The translations under genes were made by a program, and so were the position numbers. A DNA stretch of 64,000 nucleotides from NCBI GenBank assembly GCA_015060395.1, contig SUYP01000001.1, positions 121,058 through 185,057 on the forward strand. Reading direction: 5' to 3'. Positions 53,702-62,850 of this stretch are shown here, piece after piece. Source of the stretch: Bacteroidales bacterium. Lineage in GTDB: Bacteria > Bacteroidota > Bacteroidia > Bacteroidales > UBA932. The first letter of the stretch is position 1. Each line of letters opens with the position of its first letter. The notes beneath the pieces are model-generated. The model was not told the origin of the DNA, searched no databases, and saw nothing but the letters and a program-made list of their open reading frames with translations.

Positions 53702-54241
53702 CTATTCATTGGATACACTCACGACCCAAATCTTGAACGCCAGCGCCGAATTTGCAGGAATTATGCCAAACGTGGTGTTTCCGAAGCCATATTTTCCGCA
53801 GAACAGAATTTCGCACTCTTCGCCGGCTTTAACTCCCTTCAATCCGTTCCTTACGCCTTCGAGAAGCCTGTCGTCCTTGAGATTGATTTCCAGAATCTCA
53901 TAATCGGGGTCGGTAAGATTCCAGCTTGCCGCCTTTGCGGTACTTTCGTGATTCGTTACGAAGAGGCCGGATGAAGATATGCTGTTGTTGAATGTGTATC
54001 CCGCATAATAGAATGATACCGAACCGTCTGCTTCAAGTTCTTCACCCTCTCCCTGCACCTTGGTGAGACGGGAAGATCCGTTGTTATATGTTACGGTCAT
54101 TCCGTCTTTAAGGTTGTTTGAGATGTATTTGTCGATGCTTTCCTCCTGCTTGTTATATGTCAGATTGAGCTTTTCCTTGACGCAGGAACAGCTGATGGAA
54201 ACGCATACCAGGATGCATATAATTGCTTTGAATCTATTCAT
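53702..54241 (-). CDS. Divergent FKBP-like lipoprotein
   Basis: 179 residues. A lipoprotein signal ends at SISCSC. The body resembles one FKBP domain (SVSFYYAGYTFNN, VRNGLKGVKAGEECEILFCG, YGFGNTTFGIIPANSALAFK), but several active-site aromatic positions are changed, so isomerase activity is doubtful. It begins inside the last codons of the nrnA-like gene (8-bp overlap), so the two are translationally linked. It may assist the neighbouring two-domain FKBP lipoprotein. Confidence 0.82.
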   Translation of the reverse strand: MNRFKAIICILVCVSISCSCVKEKLNLTYNKQEESIDKYISNNLKDGMTVTYNNGSSRLTKVQGEGEELEADGSVSFYYAGYTFNNSISSSGLFVTNHESTAKAASWNLTDPDYEILEINLKDDRLLEGVRNGLKGVKAGEECEILFCGKYGFGNTTFGIIPANSALAFKIWVVSVSNE

Positions 54242-55292
54242 TGTCACCATTAAGATAAATATGTGTATGTCTTTCAATATATTCGGCTGCGGCCTCTATG
54301 CCCGGGATGTCTTTCGGTACGTCAAGCCTTCCTCCAGCTGCATTCTCGTGTCCTCCACCGTTGAAGAACTGCCTTGCACATCCGTTCGCAGATGTACCCC
54401 TCCTTGACCTTATCGACACCCTGATCCGTCCCTCGTCCTCTTTCACGAGTATGCTCATCCTGACTCCTGCTATGGAGAGAGGCATATTTACAAAGCCTTC
54501 TGTATCTCCCTCAGCCACAGAATATTTCTTCTGAGTGTTCCTGTCAAGCACTATGTATGCCACTCCGTCATCTGTGATGACAAGAAGGTCCTTGAGTATA
54601 TGGCCGAGCAGCCTGAGCCTGTTTTCGCCGTACTGATTGTATATCCGGGATATGATCTCGTCACGATCGACACCGGCTGCAAGCAGGTCGGAAGCCATCA
54701 GCAGTGTCGAAGGATAGGTCGAATTGCTGAAATTGTTGGTGTCGGTGGTCATACCTGTCATAAGGGCGGTGCAGGCTTTCAGAGGAAGATTCTCGGCGTT
54801 CTGAGCTATGATGCTTGTGCTCATCAGGACGTTGTACAGGAGCTCTGATGCCGATGATATGTCAGTCTCTGAAAAAGAAAGGTCGAATGCGGCCCTGTCA
54901 GGGTTGAGATGGTGGTCTATGAGCACTTTCTCTGCCTTGGATCCTGCCAGGAACGGCTCCAGCTTGTCTGTGCGGCTGAATGCGTTGAAGTCAAGGCAGA
55001 ATATGAGGTCGCTGTCACGGAGTATGATACCTGTCTCTAGAGGCCTTTCGGAAAAAACAAGAAGATCCGTGTCCGGAATGTCTGATACGATGAAATCAAG
55101 ATAAGCCGGATATCTGTCATTCAGTATTATCCTGATGCTGTCCTTTCCGCAGAGAGAAAGGAAATGATACAGGGCGGTACAACTTCCCATTGCGTCTCCG
55201 TCAGGCTTCTGATGAGTCACTACGGCTATCTTCCTGGCCTGGGAAATCATACTTTCCAACTTCTGTATATTACTTGAATTAATGTCCTGCAT
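54234..55292 (-). CDS. DHH-family phosphoesterase, NrnA-like oligoribonuclease/pAp phosphatase
   Basis: About 352 residues. DHH-DHHA1 architecture: IAVVTHQKPDGDAMGSCTAL, DLIFCLDFNAFSRTD, the DHH motif in VLIDHHLNPD, TGMTTDTNNFSNS with a metal-binding Asp, and the DHHA1 end FFNGGGHENAAGGRLD. NrnA-type enzymes degrade very short RNA and dephosphorylate 3'-phosphoadenosine phosphate. The start at 55292 (MQDINSSN) was chosen because an upstream ATG would cross the -7 element at 55319-55326. Confidence 0.93.
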   Translation of the reverse strand: MQDINSSNIQKLESMISQARKIAVVTHQKPDGDAMGSCTALYHFLSLCGKDSIRIILNDRYPAYLDFIVSDIPDTDLLVFSERPLETGIILRDSDLIFCLDFNAFSRTDKLEPFLAGSKAEKVLIDHHLNPDRAAFDLSFSETDISSASELLYNVLMSTSIIAQNAENLPLKACTALMTGMTTDTNNFSNSTYPSTLLMASDLLAAGVDRDEIISRIYNQYGENRLRLLGHILKDLLVITDDGVAYIVLDRNTQKKYSVAEGDTEGFVNMPLSIAGVRMSILVKEDEGRIRVSIRSRRGTSANGCARQFFNGGGHENAAGGRLDVPKDIPGIEAAAEYIERHTHIYLNGDNE

Positions 55293-55318
55293 TTTAGATT
55301 CCTGAGTTTTTTCCGTCG

Positions 55319-55326
55319 CAAAATTA
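55319..55326 (-). promoter_or_regulatory. -7 promoter element for the nrnA-like gene
   Basis: Minus strand TAATTTTG matches TAnnTTTG, 27 bp upstream of the ATG at 55292. The divergent plus-strand promoter lies 32 bp away. Confidence 0.6.
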
Positions 55327-55358
55327 CAAATTATATTGCATTTCATAAATCATTTTTC

Positions 55359-55366
55359 TAACTTTG
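55359..55366 (+). promoter_or_regulatory. -7 promoter element for the plus-strand operon at 55406
   Basis: TAACTTTG matches TAnnTTTG, 39 bp upstream of the ATG at 55406. It overlaps an upstream in-frame ATG at 55364, excluding that start. Confidence 0.6.
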
Positions 55367-55405
55367 TCCGTTGTTTTGGAAAGAAAAAATAAAAACACTA
55401 AAATA

Positions 55406-56113
55406 ATGAGTTCAATTATCAGAAAGGTATTTACCTATTTGCTTCTCCCAGCAGCTATCGTGGGATTGACTTATCTTCTCGTTCAGAGCATTATGGAGCC
55501 TGTAAGGTTCAACAAGCACAAGGATTATCGTACAGAGATCGCTGTACAGCGTCTTAAGGATATCCGTGATCTTCAGGTGGCTTTCAAGAATGTGAATGCC
55601 CGTTATTCTTCAACTGTTGACTCTCTTATCCAGTTCTACAATGAGGGTAAGATGAACATCACTCTTCAGGTTGGTTCAAAGGATGACTCTCTTGCAATGG
55701 CTCATACCGATCAGGTCAAGAAGAAGTTCCGTGGACTTAAGCCGGATAAGCTCAATGAGAAGCTTTACGAGCTCTATCTTGCTGGTGAGCAGAACCTCGT
55801 GTTCGCTGTAAACAGCCAGATCGCTGTGAAGGATACACTTTTCAAAGATCGCACAAACTTTGTAGCTGACTCTCTCGCATTCATTCCTTTCAGCGGTGGC
55901 GACAAGGTCATTATGAAGTCAACTATCAAGAAGGTATCAGGCGTGAACGTTCCTCTCTTCGAGGCTGCAATGCCTTACAAGAGCCTTCTCAAGGGCCTTG
56001 ACAATCAGCTCCGTATCAATCTTGACGCAGAGCAGGAGGACAAGGGACGCTATAAGGGACTTATGGTAGGAAGCATTGATGCACCTAACAACAATGCCGG
56101 AAACTGGGAGTAA
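55406..56113 (+). CDS. Membrane-anchored protein of unknown function
   Basis: 235 residues. One N-terminal membrane helix (FTYLLLPAAIVGLTYLLVQSI) precedes a mostly helical, charged periplasmic or cytoplasmic domain with a repeated-looking pattern of short beta segments (LIQFYNEGKMNITLQVGSKD, FSGGDKVIMKSTIKKVSG). I do not recognise the family with certainty. Codon use (AAG, CTT, GAG, TCT) is more biased than in neighbours and resembles the aldolase gene, suggesting high expression. It is the first gene of a probable operon with DUF3822 and rsmD, and the strong-looking promoter fits. Confidence 0.8.
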   Translation: MSSIIRKVFTYLLLPAAIVGLTYLLVQSIMEPVRFNKHKDYRTEIAVQRLKDIRDLQVAFKNVNARYSSTVDSLIQFYNEGKMNITLQVGSKDDSLAMAHTDQVKKKFRGLKPDKLNEKLYELYLAGEQNLVFAVNSQIAVKDTLFKDRTNFVADSLAFIPFSGGDKVIMKSTIKKVSGVNVPLFEAAMPYKSLLKGLDNQLRINLDAEQEDKGRYKGLMVGSIDAPNNNAGNWE

Positions 56114-56120
56114 TCACCTT

Positions 56121-56801
56121 ATGCAAAATATGAAAGACAGGATATCCATTCAAGTCGGCTTGAGTGGATATTCTTTTAAGATACAGGCCGGCAATGAAGG
56201 GCGCTCTTCCGGATGGATGAGTGCCGAACGTATTTTTACGACTCCTGAGCTCCAGAAACGTTATGGGGAAGTGGAAATATCGGTATTCACACCTAAATGT
56301 ACGCTGATACCCTCTCATTTCCACCATCCTCTGCATTCAAGGGTGGCCCTGGCTGACGTCGTGAATCTTGCCGATACAGATCCGGTTGATTATGTCGAAG
56401 TGTCGGAATTTGCTGCTGTCCTGGTCTATTCTAATGCAATTGGGGAGTCTTTGTCCAAGGTAATCTCTGAAACAACTATACATACTGACGGAACCAAGGC
56501 CAAGCCTCTCCCTGAAATGTATTTTATGCTGAAGCAGCTCTCCACTCTGGAGGAGTATAACAAGATATTGGCTTCATATATGGACGGAAATCTGTATCTG
56601 GCTATAGCTCAGGGCAAGAGCCTGCTGCTTTGCAATTCATTCCAGGCTCCGGATTTCACTACTGCGGAATATTTTGTCTTTCTGGCCTTGAAGAAGCTTC
56701 AGCTCAATCCTGAGGTCTCGACAATATGTTTCCGTACCCCTCTAGATGAGGATCAGGAAATGTCTCTTTATCGATATTTCAAGAGTGTAGAACAATTATA
56801 A
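56121..56801 (+). CDS. DUF3822 family protein
   Basis: About 226 residues, no signal peptide. It resembles the Bacteroidetes DUF3822 family, which has an actin/ASKHA-like fold by report and is often next to rsmD, as here. Segments such as DRISIQVGLSGYSFKIQAG, SVFTPKCTLIPSHF and YLAIAQGKSLLLCNSFQAP look like the two-subdomain strands of that fold. Function is unknown. The ATGs at 56121 and 56130 are both possible; the first overlaps nothing. Confidence 0.8.
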   Translation: MQNMKDRISIQVGLSGYSFKIQAGNEGRSSGWMSAERIFTTPELQKRYGEVEISVFTPKCTLIPSHFHHPLHSRVALADVVNLADTDPVDYVEVSEFAAVLVYSNAIGESLSKVISETTIHTDGTKAKPLPEMYFMLKQLSTLEEYNKILASYMDGNLYLAIAQGKSLLLCNSFQAPDFTTAEYFVFLALKKLQLNPEVSTICFRTPLDEDQEMSLYRYFKSVEQL

Positions 56802-56810
56802 GGTAACAGG

Positions 56811-57356
56811 ATGAGAATAATTGGTGGACGTCTTAAAGGCAAGACAATCTTGCCTCCGCAAGGATACAAGGCAAGGCCTACGACTGATTTTGCCAAAGAG
56901 GGACTTTTCAATGTGCTCAACAACGAGTATGAGATGGAAGGTCTTCAGGTTCTCGACCTTTTCGGCGGTACAGGAGCCATTTCATACGAATTTGCATCGC
57001 GTGGCGCGTCAAGAGTCTATTGTGTGGAGATGCTCCCGCTTCACGCCAGTTTCATAAAGTCCCAGGCGGCAAGATTCGGTATGGACAATCTCACGGTCGT
57101 GCGCCACAATGTCTTCGAGTTCCTCGAAATATGCCGCGAGAAGTTCGATATAATCTTTGCTGATCCACCGTACGCTCTTGAAGATCTTGCAACACTTCCG
57201 GACAAGGTGTTTGCAAAAGACATCCTTCATCCGGGAGCATATTTCATTCTGGAGCACCCGGAGGAATATAATTTTGAGCAGCATCCGCATTTCGTGAAGG
57301 AAAAGAAGTACGGAAATGTACATTTCTCATTTTTTGAGATGCCATCAGAGCAATAA
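56811..57356 (+). CDS. rsmD: 16S rRNA (guanine966-N2)-methyltransferase
   Basis: 181 residues. RsmD pattern is clear: MRIIGGRLKGKTI at the start, ARPTTDFAKEGLFNVL, the SAM-binding VLDLFGGTGAISYEFASRGA and the catalytic DPPY in IIFADPPYALEDL. It methylates G966 of 16S rRNA on the assembled small subunit. It starts 9 bp after the DUF3822 stop. Confidence 0.95.
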   Translation: MRIIGGRLKGKTILPPQGYKARPTTDFAKEGLFNVLNNEYEMEGLQVLDLFGGTGAISYEFASRGASRVYCVEMLPLHASFIKSQAARFGMDNLTVVRHNVFEFLEICREKFDIIFADPPYALEDLATLPDKVFAKDILHPGAYFILEHPEEYNFEQHPHFVKEKKYGNVHFSFFEMPSEQ

Positions 57357-57360
57357 TGCT

Positions 57361-57368
57361 TATTTTTG
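57361..57368 (+). promoter_or_regulatory. -7 promoter element for the DUF4861 gene
   Basis: TATTTTTG matches TAnnTTTG, 23 bp before the ATG at 57392 and just after the rsmD stop. Confidence 0.55.
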
Positions 57369-57391
57369 CATCTTAAACTGAAATGCAGATT

Positions 57392-58246
57392 ATGAAACAA
57401 CTTTTATATACCGCCTTTTCTTTCGTCCTTTTTCTTGCTGCCGGCAATTTATCAGCTCAGACCGCTAAAAGTCTTTTCTGGCGAAGCGATTCACTTCAGG
57501 TAAGCGAGATTGTGTCGGAAACCGGCGACCAGTACAGGAAAGTAGGACATCACGGTCCTGCAGTCGAAAACAGCCATCTGGCATTACGCATATATTTCAA
57601 TGACAGCGGCGCCATCGATCTGTATTCGAAAAGCGGCAGGGGAATGGAACTGGAAAGATATTTATGGTATCCGTCGGCAGAAGCCCAGGAGACTGCGGGA
57701 GCCGGTTGTGATTCTTACATCGTCGGCAAGACCGTAGGGTTCGGAGGTATAGCCCTTTGGGACGGTGAGAATGAAGTCAAGCTCGTCGCGACCAAGGGAC
57801 GCACAGCCAGGGTCGGAGATACAAAGAAAGGCTCATTTGCTGAAATCATATCTTACGGAGTGCCGTATAAAGGTGACTTTGTCGATATCTCCATAAGGGT
57901 TGATGTGACAGCCAAAAGCCGTGAGGCTGTCGTTACAGCAGCAGAACTTTCCGGGAAAAAGGTCCTTTTTCTTACCGGTGTGAATTTTCACGAGGGTCAG
58001 AAGGTTACTACGGGAAAGGAATTCATATCGGTATGGGGAACTCATCCTGCTAAGGAACTTTCGATGCCGATAGGAGCGGGAATGAAATTCTCCGAGAAGG
58101 ATTTCCCGACTATGGAAAAGACTGATGTTATGGTAAGGCTGATATCCGGGCCTGAATCTCAGGTAAGGACGACTTTGGTCGGTGCTTCTGTAAAAGAGGC
58201 GGAACTTAACAGCGCAAAACGCTTTGAAGCGTATATGATAAAGTAG
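57392..58246 (+). CDS. DUF4861 family secreted protein
   Basis: About 284 residues with a signal peptide (MKQLLYTAFSFVLFLAAG, cleavage near LSAQ). It fits the DUF4861 family, beta-rich proteins often found in uronic-acid or pectin degradation loci. GHHGPAVENSHLALRIYFN and LYSKSGRGMELERYLWYP are typical-looking segments. A lyase or isomerase role on unsaturated uronates has been suggested for such proteins, but here the gene is 8 kb away from the pectin locus and stands alone, so this is tentative. An ATG at 57383 is 9 bases upstream. Confidence 0.75.
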   Translation: MKQLLYTAFSFVLFLAAGNLSAQTAKSLFWRSDSLQVSEIVSETGDQYRKVGHHGPAVENSHLALRIYFNDSGAIDLYSKSGRGMELERYLWYPSAEAQETAGAGCDSYIVGKTVGFGGIALWDGENEVKLVATKGRTARVGDTKKGSFAEIISYGVPYKGDFVDISIRVDVTAKSREAVVTAAELSGKKVLFLTGVNFHEGQKVTTGKEFISVWGTHPAKELSMPIGAGMKFSEKDFPTMEKTDVMVRLISGPESQVRTTLVGASVKEAELNSAKRFEAYMIK

Positions 58247-58263
58247 TGTATTAATTTTAGTGT

Positions 58264-59970
58264 ATGAACGTTAACCTGAAAGAAGTATTCCAGCCCAAAC
58301 TGTTCGGGCTGTTCAAGAAAGGTAAGTATGACGGTAAGAAATTTACCTCAGACCTTATTGCCGGAATAATTGTCGGCATCATTGCTCTTCCGCTTGCCAT
58401 CGCATTCGGTATCGCCAGCGGAGTAACCCCTCAGCAGGGTCTTATCACGGCTATTGTAGCCGGTTTTCTGATTTCCTTCTTCGGAGGCTCCAATTTCCTC
58501 ATCGGTGGTCCTACGGGAGCATTCATTGTCATCGTTGCCGGAATCGTAGGCCAGTATGGAATGCAGGGACTCATCATAGCTACAATTATGGCTGGTGTGT
58601 TCCTGGTACTGATGGGAGTCTTCAAGATGGGAGTGATATTCAAGTTCATCCCATATCCTATCGTGGTGGGCTTCACCAGCGGTATCGCCCTGACGATCTT
58701 TTCGACACAGATGAAGGATTTCTTCGGACTTCCTCTCGATCTCGAAGTGCCTGCAGGATTCATCCCGCAGTGGATCTGCTATTTCCAGAATATCGGAAAC
58801 ATCAGCTGGGTGGAGCTGGCGATGAGCATCGTATGCCTTGTGATATGCTTCAGCTGGGGCAAGGTGACCAAGAAGGTGCCGGGATCCCTTATAGCGCTTA
58901 TAATCGGAACCCTTGCTTCTGTGCTTCTGAGCAGATTCGCAGGAATCGAGCTTGCAACTATCGGCTCGAAGTTCCCTGAGCTTGCAAACGGCCTTCCTAT
59001 GCCTAAGCCTGTGGCTCCGGAGTTTGATTATGAGACGGTCAAAGGACTTGTATCCCCAGCCTTCACGATAGCAATACTTTGTGCTATAGAATCCCTTCTG
59101 GCGGCTATGGTTGCTGATGGAGCTACCGGAAAGCGTCATCACGCAAATACAGAGCTTATCGGACAGGGAATAGCGAATATCATCACCCCGCTTTTCGGAG
59201 GAATCCCGGCTACCGGTGCCCTTGCCAGAACTATGGCAAGCATCAACAACGGCGGAAAGACTCCTGTAACAGGCATCATTCACGCAGCAGTGCTTCTGCT
59301 TATATATCTCTTCCTGATGCCATACGCGATATATATTCCTCTGTCCTGCCTGGCTGCAATCCTTGTGCAGGTGGCATATAATATGAGTGAATGGAGGACA
59401 TTCAAGTATCTGCTTCGCGGAGACAAGTCTGATGTGGCGGTGCTTCTCATAACCTTCTTCCTTACTGTCATCGTTGACCTTACTGTGGCAATAGAGGTGG
59501 GTGTCGTGCTTGCTATCGTCCTCTTCGTACGTCGTGTTATGCAGACATCGAACATTTCGGTACTTGAGGGACATCATCTTGCCGCTACGGAGGACGATGA
59601 GGTGGCTTCTATGGAGAATACGGATATGCTTGACATACCTGGGGGCGTGGAGGTCTATGAGATCGACGGACCTTTCTTCTTTGGTCTCGCAAGCCGTTTC
59701 GAGGAACTTGAGCAGATGAAGAAGCCTGGCACGAAGGTTCGTATCATAAGGATGCGCAAGGTGCCTTTCATTGATTCGACCGGTATAAACAACCTGCGCA
59801 ACCTTTGCGAAAGAACTCATAAGAGGGGAGTGACTGTCATCCTTTCCGGTGTGACTGAGAAGGTGCATCAGTCCCTGGTGAAGTTCGGTGTCGATCTTGA
59901 AATCGGCTCAGACTGCATTTTCCCTCATATCGTGCCTGCACTTGAAAAGGCAAGAGAACTTGTAAAATAA
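58264..59970 (+). CDS. SulP-family anion transporter
   Basis: 568 residues. About 12 membrane helices with SulP landmarks ([83 protein letters not shown]), followed by a C-terminal STAS domain (about 455-568; [17 protein letters not shown] with the usual Asp-Ser-Thr). The family carries sulfate, bicarbonate, chloride or dicarboxylates; the substrate cannot be inferred from sequence. The HerA-like ATPase starts 11 bp downstream. Confidence 0.94.
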   Translation: MNVNLKEVFQPKLFGLFKKGKYDGKKFTSDLIAGIIVGIIALPLAIAFGIASGVTPQQGLITAIVAGFLISFFGGSNFLIGGPTGAFIVIVAGIVGQYGMQGLIIATIMAGVFLVLMGVFKMGVIFKFIPYPIVVGFTSGIALTIFSTQMKDFFGLPLDLEVPAGFIPQWICYFQNIGNISWVELAMSIVCLVICFSWGKVTKKVPGSLIALIIGTLASVLLSRFAGIELATIGSKFPELANGLPMPKPVAPEFDYETVKGLVSPAFTIAILCAIESLLAAMVADGATGKRHHANTELIGQGIANIITPLFGGIPATGALARTMASINNGGKTPVTGIIHAAVLLLIYLFLMPYAIYIPLSCLAAILVQVAYNMSEWRTFKYLLRGDKSDVAVLLITFFLTVIVDLTVAIEVGVVLAIVLFVRRVMQTSNISVLEGHHLAATEDDEVASMENTDMLDIPGGVEVYEIDGPFFFGLASRFEELEQMKKPGTKVRIIRMRKVPFIDSTGINNLRNLCERTHKRGVTVILSGVTEKVHQSLVKFGVDLEIGSDCIFPHIVPALEKARELVK

Positions 59971-59981
59971 TACAGAATAAT

Positions 59982-61568
59982 ATGTTTACGAAAGAACACG
60001 GACTCTATGTAGCCCACGGCCCCGCAGGCCCGATTTCGATCTGCGGAAAAATGGCGAACCGCCACGGACTCATTGCCGGTGCCACCGGTACAGGTAAGAC
60101 CGTAACCCTTCAGGTCCTGGCCGAAACATTCTGTCAGGCAGGAGTGCCTTGCTTTATGGCTGATATGAAAGGAGACCTTTCGGGAATAAGCCAGACCGGA
60201 GCTATGAGCGGATTCATCGAGAAGAGATGTGCCGAATTCGGCATAGAATCTCCTGAGTTCGGTCCTTGTCCAGTCCGTTTCTTTGATGTCTATGGGGAGC
60301 AGGGACACCCTATGCGCACAACGGTTTCCAATATGGGACCGCAGCTACTGGCACGTCTTCTCGGTCTCAATGACACTCAGGAAGGCATCCTGAACATAGT
60401 ATTCCGCATCGCAGATGACAGGGGACTCCTTCTGATCGATATGAAGGACCTTCGTTCTATGCTTAATTATGTTGCGGAAAATGCGAAGCAATATACCGCA
60501 TCATACGGTAACATCACAGCTCAGAGTGTAGGAGCCATACAGCGTGCCTTGCTGACGCTTGAGAATCAGGGTGCGGACAAGTTCTTTGCTGAGCCATCGT
60601 TCGATATTTACGACCTTCTCCAGTGCGAACAGGGCAAGGGAGTGATGAATGTGCTGGCTGCGGACAAGCTGATGCTCAATCCTAAGCTGTATTCTACATT
60701 CCTTCTGTGGCTTCTTTCCGAACTCTATGCCCAGCTTCCGGAAGTCGGCGATATGGAACTGCCTAAGCTTGTATTCTTCTTTGACGAGGCTCATATGCTC
60801 TTTGACGAGACTTCCAAGGCTCTGGTTGACAAGATCGAGCAGGTTGTAAGGCTCATACGAAGCAAGGGAGTAGGTGTATATTTCGTGACCCAGAGTCCTA
60901 CGGATATTCCGGAGGAAATCCTTGGACAGCTTGGAAACCGTGTCCAGCACGCTCTCAGGGCATTCACTCCTAAGGATCAGAAGGCTGTCAAGACAGCTGC
61001 CGAGACATTCCGTGCGAATCCGGCATTCAAGACTGCTGATGCCATAATGGAGCTTGGCACAGGAGAGGCTCTTGTTTCCTTCCTTGATGAGAAAGGTGCA
61101 CCATCCATAGTCGAACGTGCAAAGATCCTGTTCCCTCTCAGTCAGATAGGAGCTGTGACGGAGGGACAGCGCGGACAGATAATGAATCAGTCCCGTCTGT
61201 ATGGAAAGTATGATAAGGTCATTGACCGAGAAAGTGCATTCGAGATACTTATGGCCGAGGCTGAAGCTGCTTTGAAGGCAGAGCAGGAAGCAGCTGAAGC
61301 TGAAGCTGCAGCAGAAGCTGAAGAACAGGCGGCAAAAGAAGAGGCCAGGTCTAAGAAATCCGGCAAGGGAGGCGGAGTGCTCAAGGGAATCTTCGGAGCT
61401 GTCCTTGGAGCCGCATTGAGCAGTGTGACCAGTTCTATCGGAACGGAAGTGTCGAAGAAGGTTACTGGCAAGAAGTCCAAGACCACAGCTAAAGACATCG
61501 CAGGAAAGGCGGCTGGAGCGGCTACAAGGAAATTTACCAGAACAGTTCTTGGAACTCTCTTGAAATAG
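59982..61568 (+). CDS. HerA-like ATPase (DUF853/YjgR family)
   Basis: 528 residues. Walker A GATGTGKT (33-40), [12 protein letters not shown], Walker [14 protein letters not shown], then [26 protein letters not shown]. The C terminus is Ala/Glu-rich (about 425-450; [17 protein letters not shown]), then basic and Gly/Ala-rich. The family relates to the HerA/FtsK translocases; its cellular role is unclear. The stop lies one base from the stop of the converging nadD gene. Confidence 0.92.
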   Translation: MFTKEHGLYVAHGPAGPISICGKMANRHGLIAGATGTGKTVTLQVLAETFCQAGVPCFMADMKGDLSGISQTGAMSGFIEKRCAEFGIESPEFGPCPVRFFDVYGEQGHPMRTTVSNMGPQLLARLLGLNDTQEGILNIVFRIADDRGLLLIDMKDLRSMLNYVAENAKQYTASYGNITAQSVGAIQRALLTLENQGADKFFAEPSFDIYDLLQCEQGKGVMNVLAADKLMLNPKLYSTFLLWLLSELYAQLPEVGDMELPKLVFFFDEAHMLFDETSKALVDKIEQVVRLIRSKGVGVYFVTQSPTDIPEEILGQLGNRVQHALRAFTPKDQKAVKTAAETFRANPAFKTADAIMELGTGEALVSFLDEKGAPSIVERAKILFPLSQIGAVTEGQRGQIMNQSRLYGKYDKVIDRESAFEILMAEAEAALKAEQEAAEAEAAAEAEEQAAKEEARSKKSGKGGGVLKGIFGAVLGAALSSVTSSIGTEVSKKVTGKKSKTTAKDIAGKAAGAATRKFTRTVLGTLLK

Positions 61569-61569
61569 C

Positions 61570-62133
61570 TTACATAAGCCACTGGGACATATCCTGCCCT
61601 TCTTTGAGGGCATTGCGGATGATGGTTGACGAAATGTCAACCATTTCTGCTTCAAGGAGGTGTATCCTGTATGCGGAATCTTCCAGCAGGAGATCTTCCT
61701 TGATGTATTCCAGCTCATATCCCCTTCTTGGGAATACGGCGACGCCATACTCCTTCAGAATGCGCTGGTAGTCGCGCCACCTTCGTATGTCTGCAAGATT
61801 GTCTGCGCCTATAGTCAGTGTGAAACGATTGTCCGGTTCGCGTTCGCGTAATGTATCCAGCGTCCTGATTGTATAATGCGGCGCAGGCATATTCAGTTCG
61901 ATGTCATCCACCTTTACCGGCCCGGACTTTGGAAAATGTCTGTTTACAGCTTGTACGGCGGCATCGAACCTGTCCTGTCCGCTGGCGCTGTCAATGCCCT
62001 CCTTCAACGGATTCTTCGGTGAGACGATGAGGTAAACGCGGTCGAAACCTCCTTCGCCTGTCAGGTATTTCATAATGGCGAGGTGGCCTATGTGCAACGG
62101 GTTGAATGATCCGCTATATACTGCTATGTCCAT
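61570..62133 (-). CDS. nadD: Nicotinate-nucleotide adenylyltransferase
   Basis: 187 residues. The adenylyltransferase signature GSFNPLHIGH appears near the start, then NPLKEG and the ISSTxIR motif as DISSTIIRNALKEG near the end. It makes deamido-NAD from nicotinate mononucleotide and ATP. It follows gmk by 38 bp on the same strand. Confidence 0.95.
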   Translation of the reverse strand: MDIAVYSGSFNPLHIGHLAIMKYLTGEGGFDRVYLIVSPKNPLKEGIDSASGQDRFDAAVQAVNRHFPKSGPVKVDDIELNMPAPHYTIRTLDTLREREPDNRFTLTIGADNLADIRRWRDYQRILKEYGVAVFPRRGYELEYIKEDLLLEDSAYRIHLLEAEMVDISSTIIRNALKEGQDMSQWLM

Positions 62134-62171
62134 ATAATCGGGAATAGAAACGCTCAGGATGGCAGATGAGT

Positions 62172-62741
62172 TTATTTTTTCAGGAACGCATCGACAATGT
62201 TTTCAGCCTCTGCAAGAGCTGTCTGAAGATCGTCATTCACGAGGGTATAATCGAATTTTCCTGCGGCGAATTCCATTTCAGAAGCCGCCTTCGCCACACG
62301 TTTCTCGATGGCCTCTGCTGTGTCTGTACCGCGTCCGATAAGCCTTTCGCGCAGAATCTCCACAGAAGGAGCCTGGATAAAGATGGAAAAGGCCTGGTCA
62401 CCGAAGATGCGCTTGAGGTTGACACCTCCCTGCACATCAATATCGAAGATGATGACATTGCCTTTCGCCCAGATGCGTTCCACTTCCGACCTCAGGGTGC
62501 CGTAGAATGAACCGGCATACACCTCTTCATATTCCACGAACTTATCTTCGGCTATCATCTGTCTGAACTCTTCTGCGGTAAAGAAATAATATTCTACGCC
62601 GTGCTGTTCCTGTCCTCTCGGTGCTCTGGAAGTGGCTGAAATTGAGAATTCAAGCTCCGGGTGAAGTCCCAGAAGATGGTTGACGATTGTGCTTTTTCCT
62701 GCTCCTGATGGGGCTGAGAATATGACTACCTTATTGCTCAT
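62172..62741 (-). CDS. gmk: Guanylate kinase
   Basis: 189 residues, typical length. P-loop SAPSGAGKST (9-18), then the GMP-binding region FSISATSRAPRGQEQHGVEY and the lid segment. It phosphorylates GMP or dGMP to the diphosphate. The ATG at 62741 (MSNKVVIF) was chosen; an extension to 62789 would add MRNIKKLSETLEKSSE with no family support and would approach the promoter. Confidence 0.95.
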   Translation of the reverse strand: MSNKVVIFSAPSGAGKSTIVNHLLGLHPELEFSISATSRAPRGQEQHGVEYYFFTAEEFRQMIAEDKFVEYEEVYAGSFYGTLRSEVERIWAKGNVIIFDIDVQGGVNLKRIFGDQAFSIFIQAPSVEILRERLIGRGTDTAEAIEKRVAKAASEMEFAAGKFDYTLVNDDLQTALAEAENIVDAFLKK

Positions 62742-62786
62742 TTCTGATGATTTTTCCAATGTTTCAGATAATTTTTTAATATTCCG

Positions 62787-62804
62787 CAAAAATAACTATT
62801 TTTG
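62787..62804. promoter_or_regulatory. Back-to-back -7 elements for gmk (minus) and fba (plus)
   Basis: TATTTTTG occurs on the minus strand at 62787-62794 and on the plus strand at 62797-62804, 2 bp apart, forming a near-perfect palindrome GCAAAAATA-AC-TATTTTTGC. Both match TAnnTTTG exactly. The -33 region of each promoter must lie over the other one's start site. Confidence 0.7.
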
Positions 62805-62850
62805 CAAAGATATTGTGATTAAGAAACGATTTTTAAAACTTTATACGATT

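Noticed and set aside
58348..59868. A 506-codon minus-strand frame opposite the SulP gene
   Set aside because: The plus strand has clear SulP and STAS motifs. The antisense product is rich in His, Ser and Arg with no domain, a product of codon bias.
60501..61748. A 415-codon minus-strand frame opposite the HerA-like gene
   Set aside because: Shadow of a well-supported gene; it also runs through nadD in another frame.
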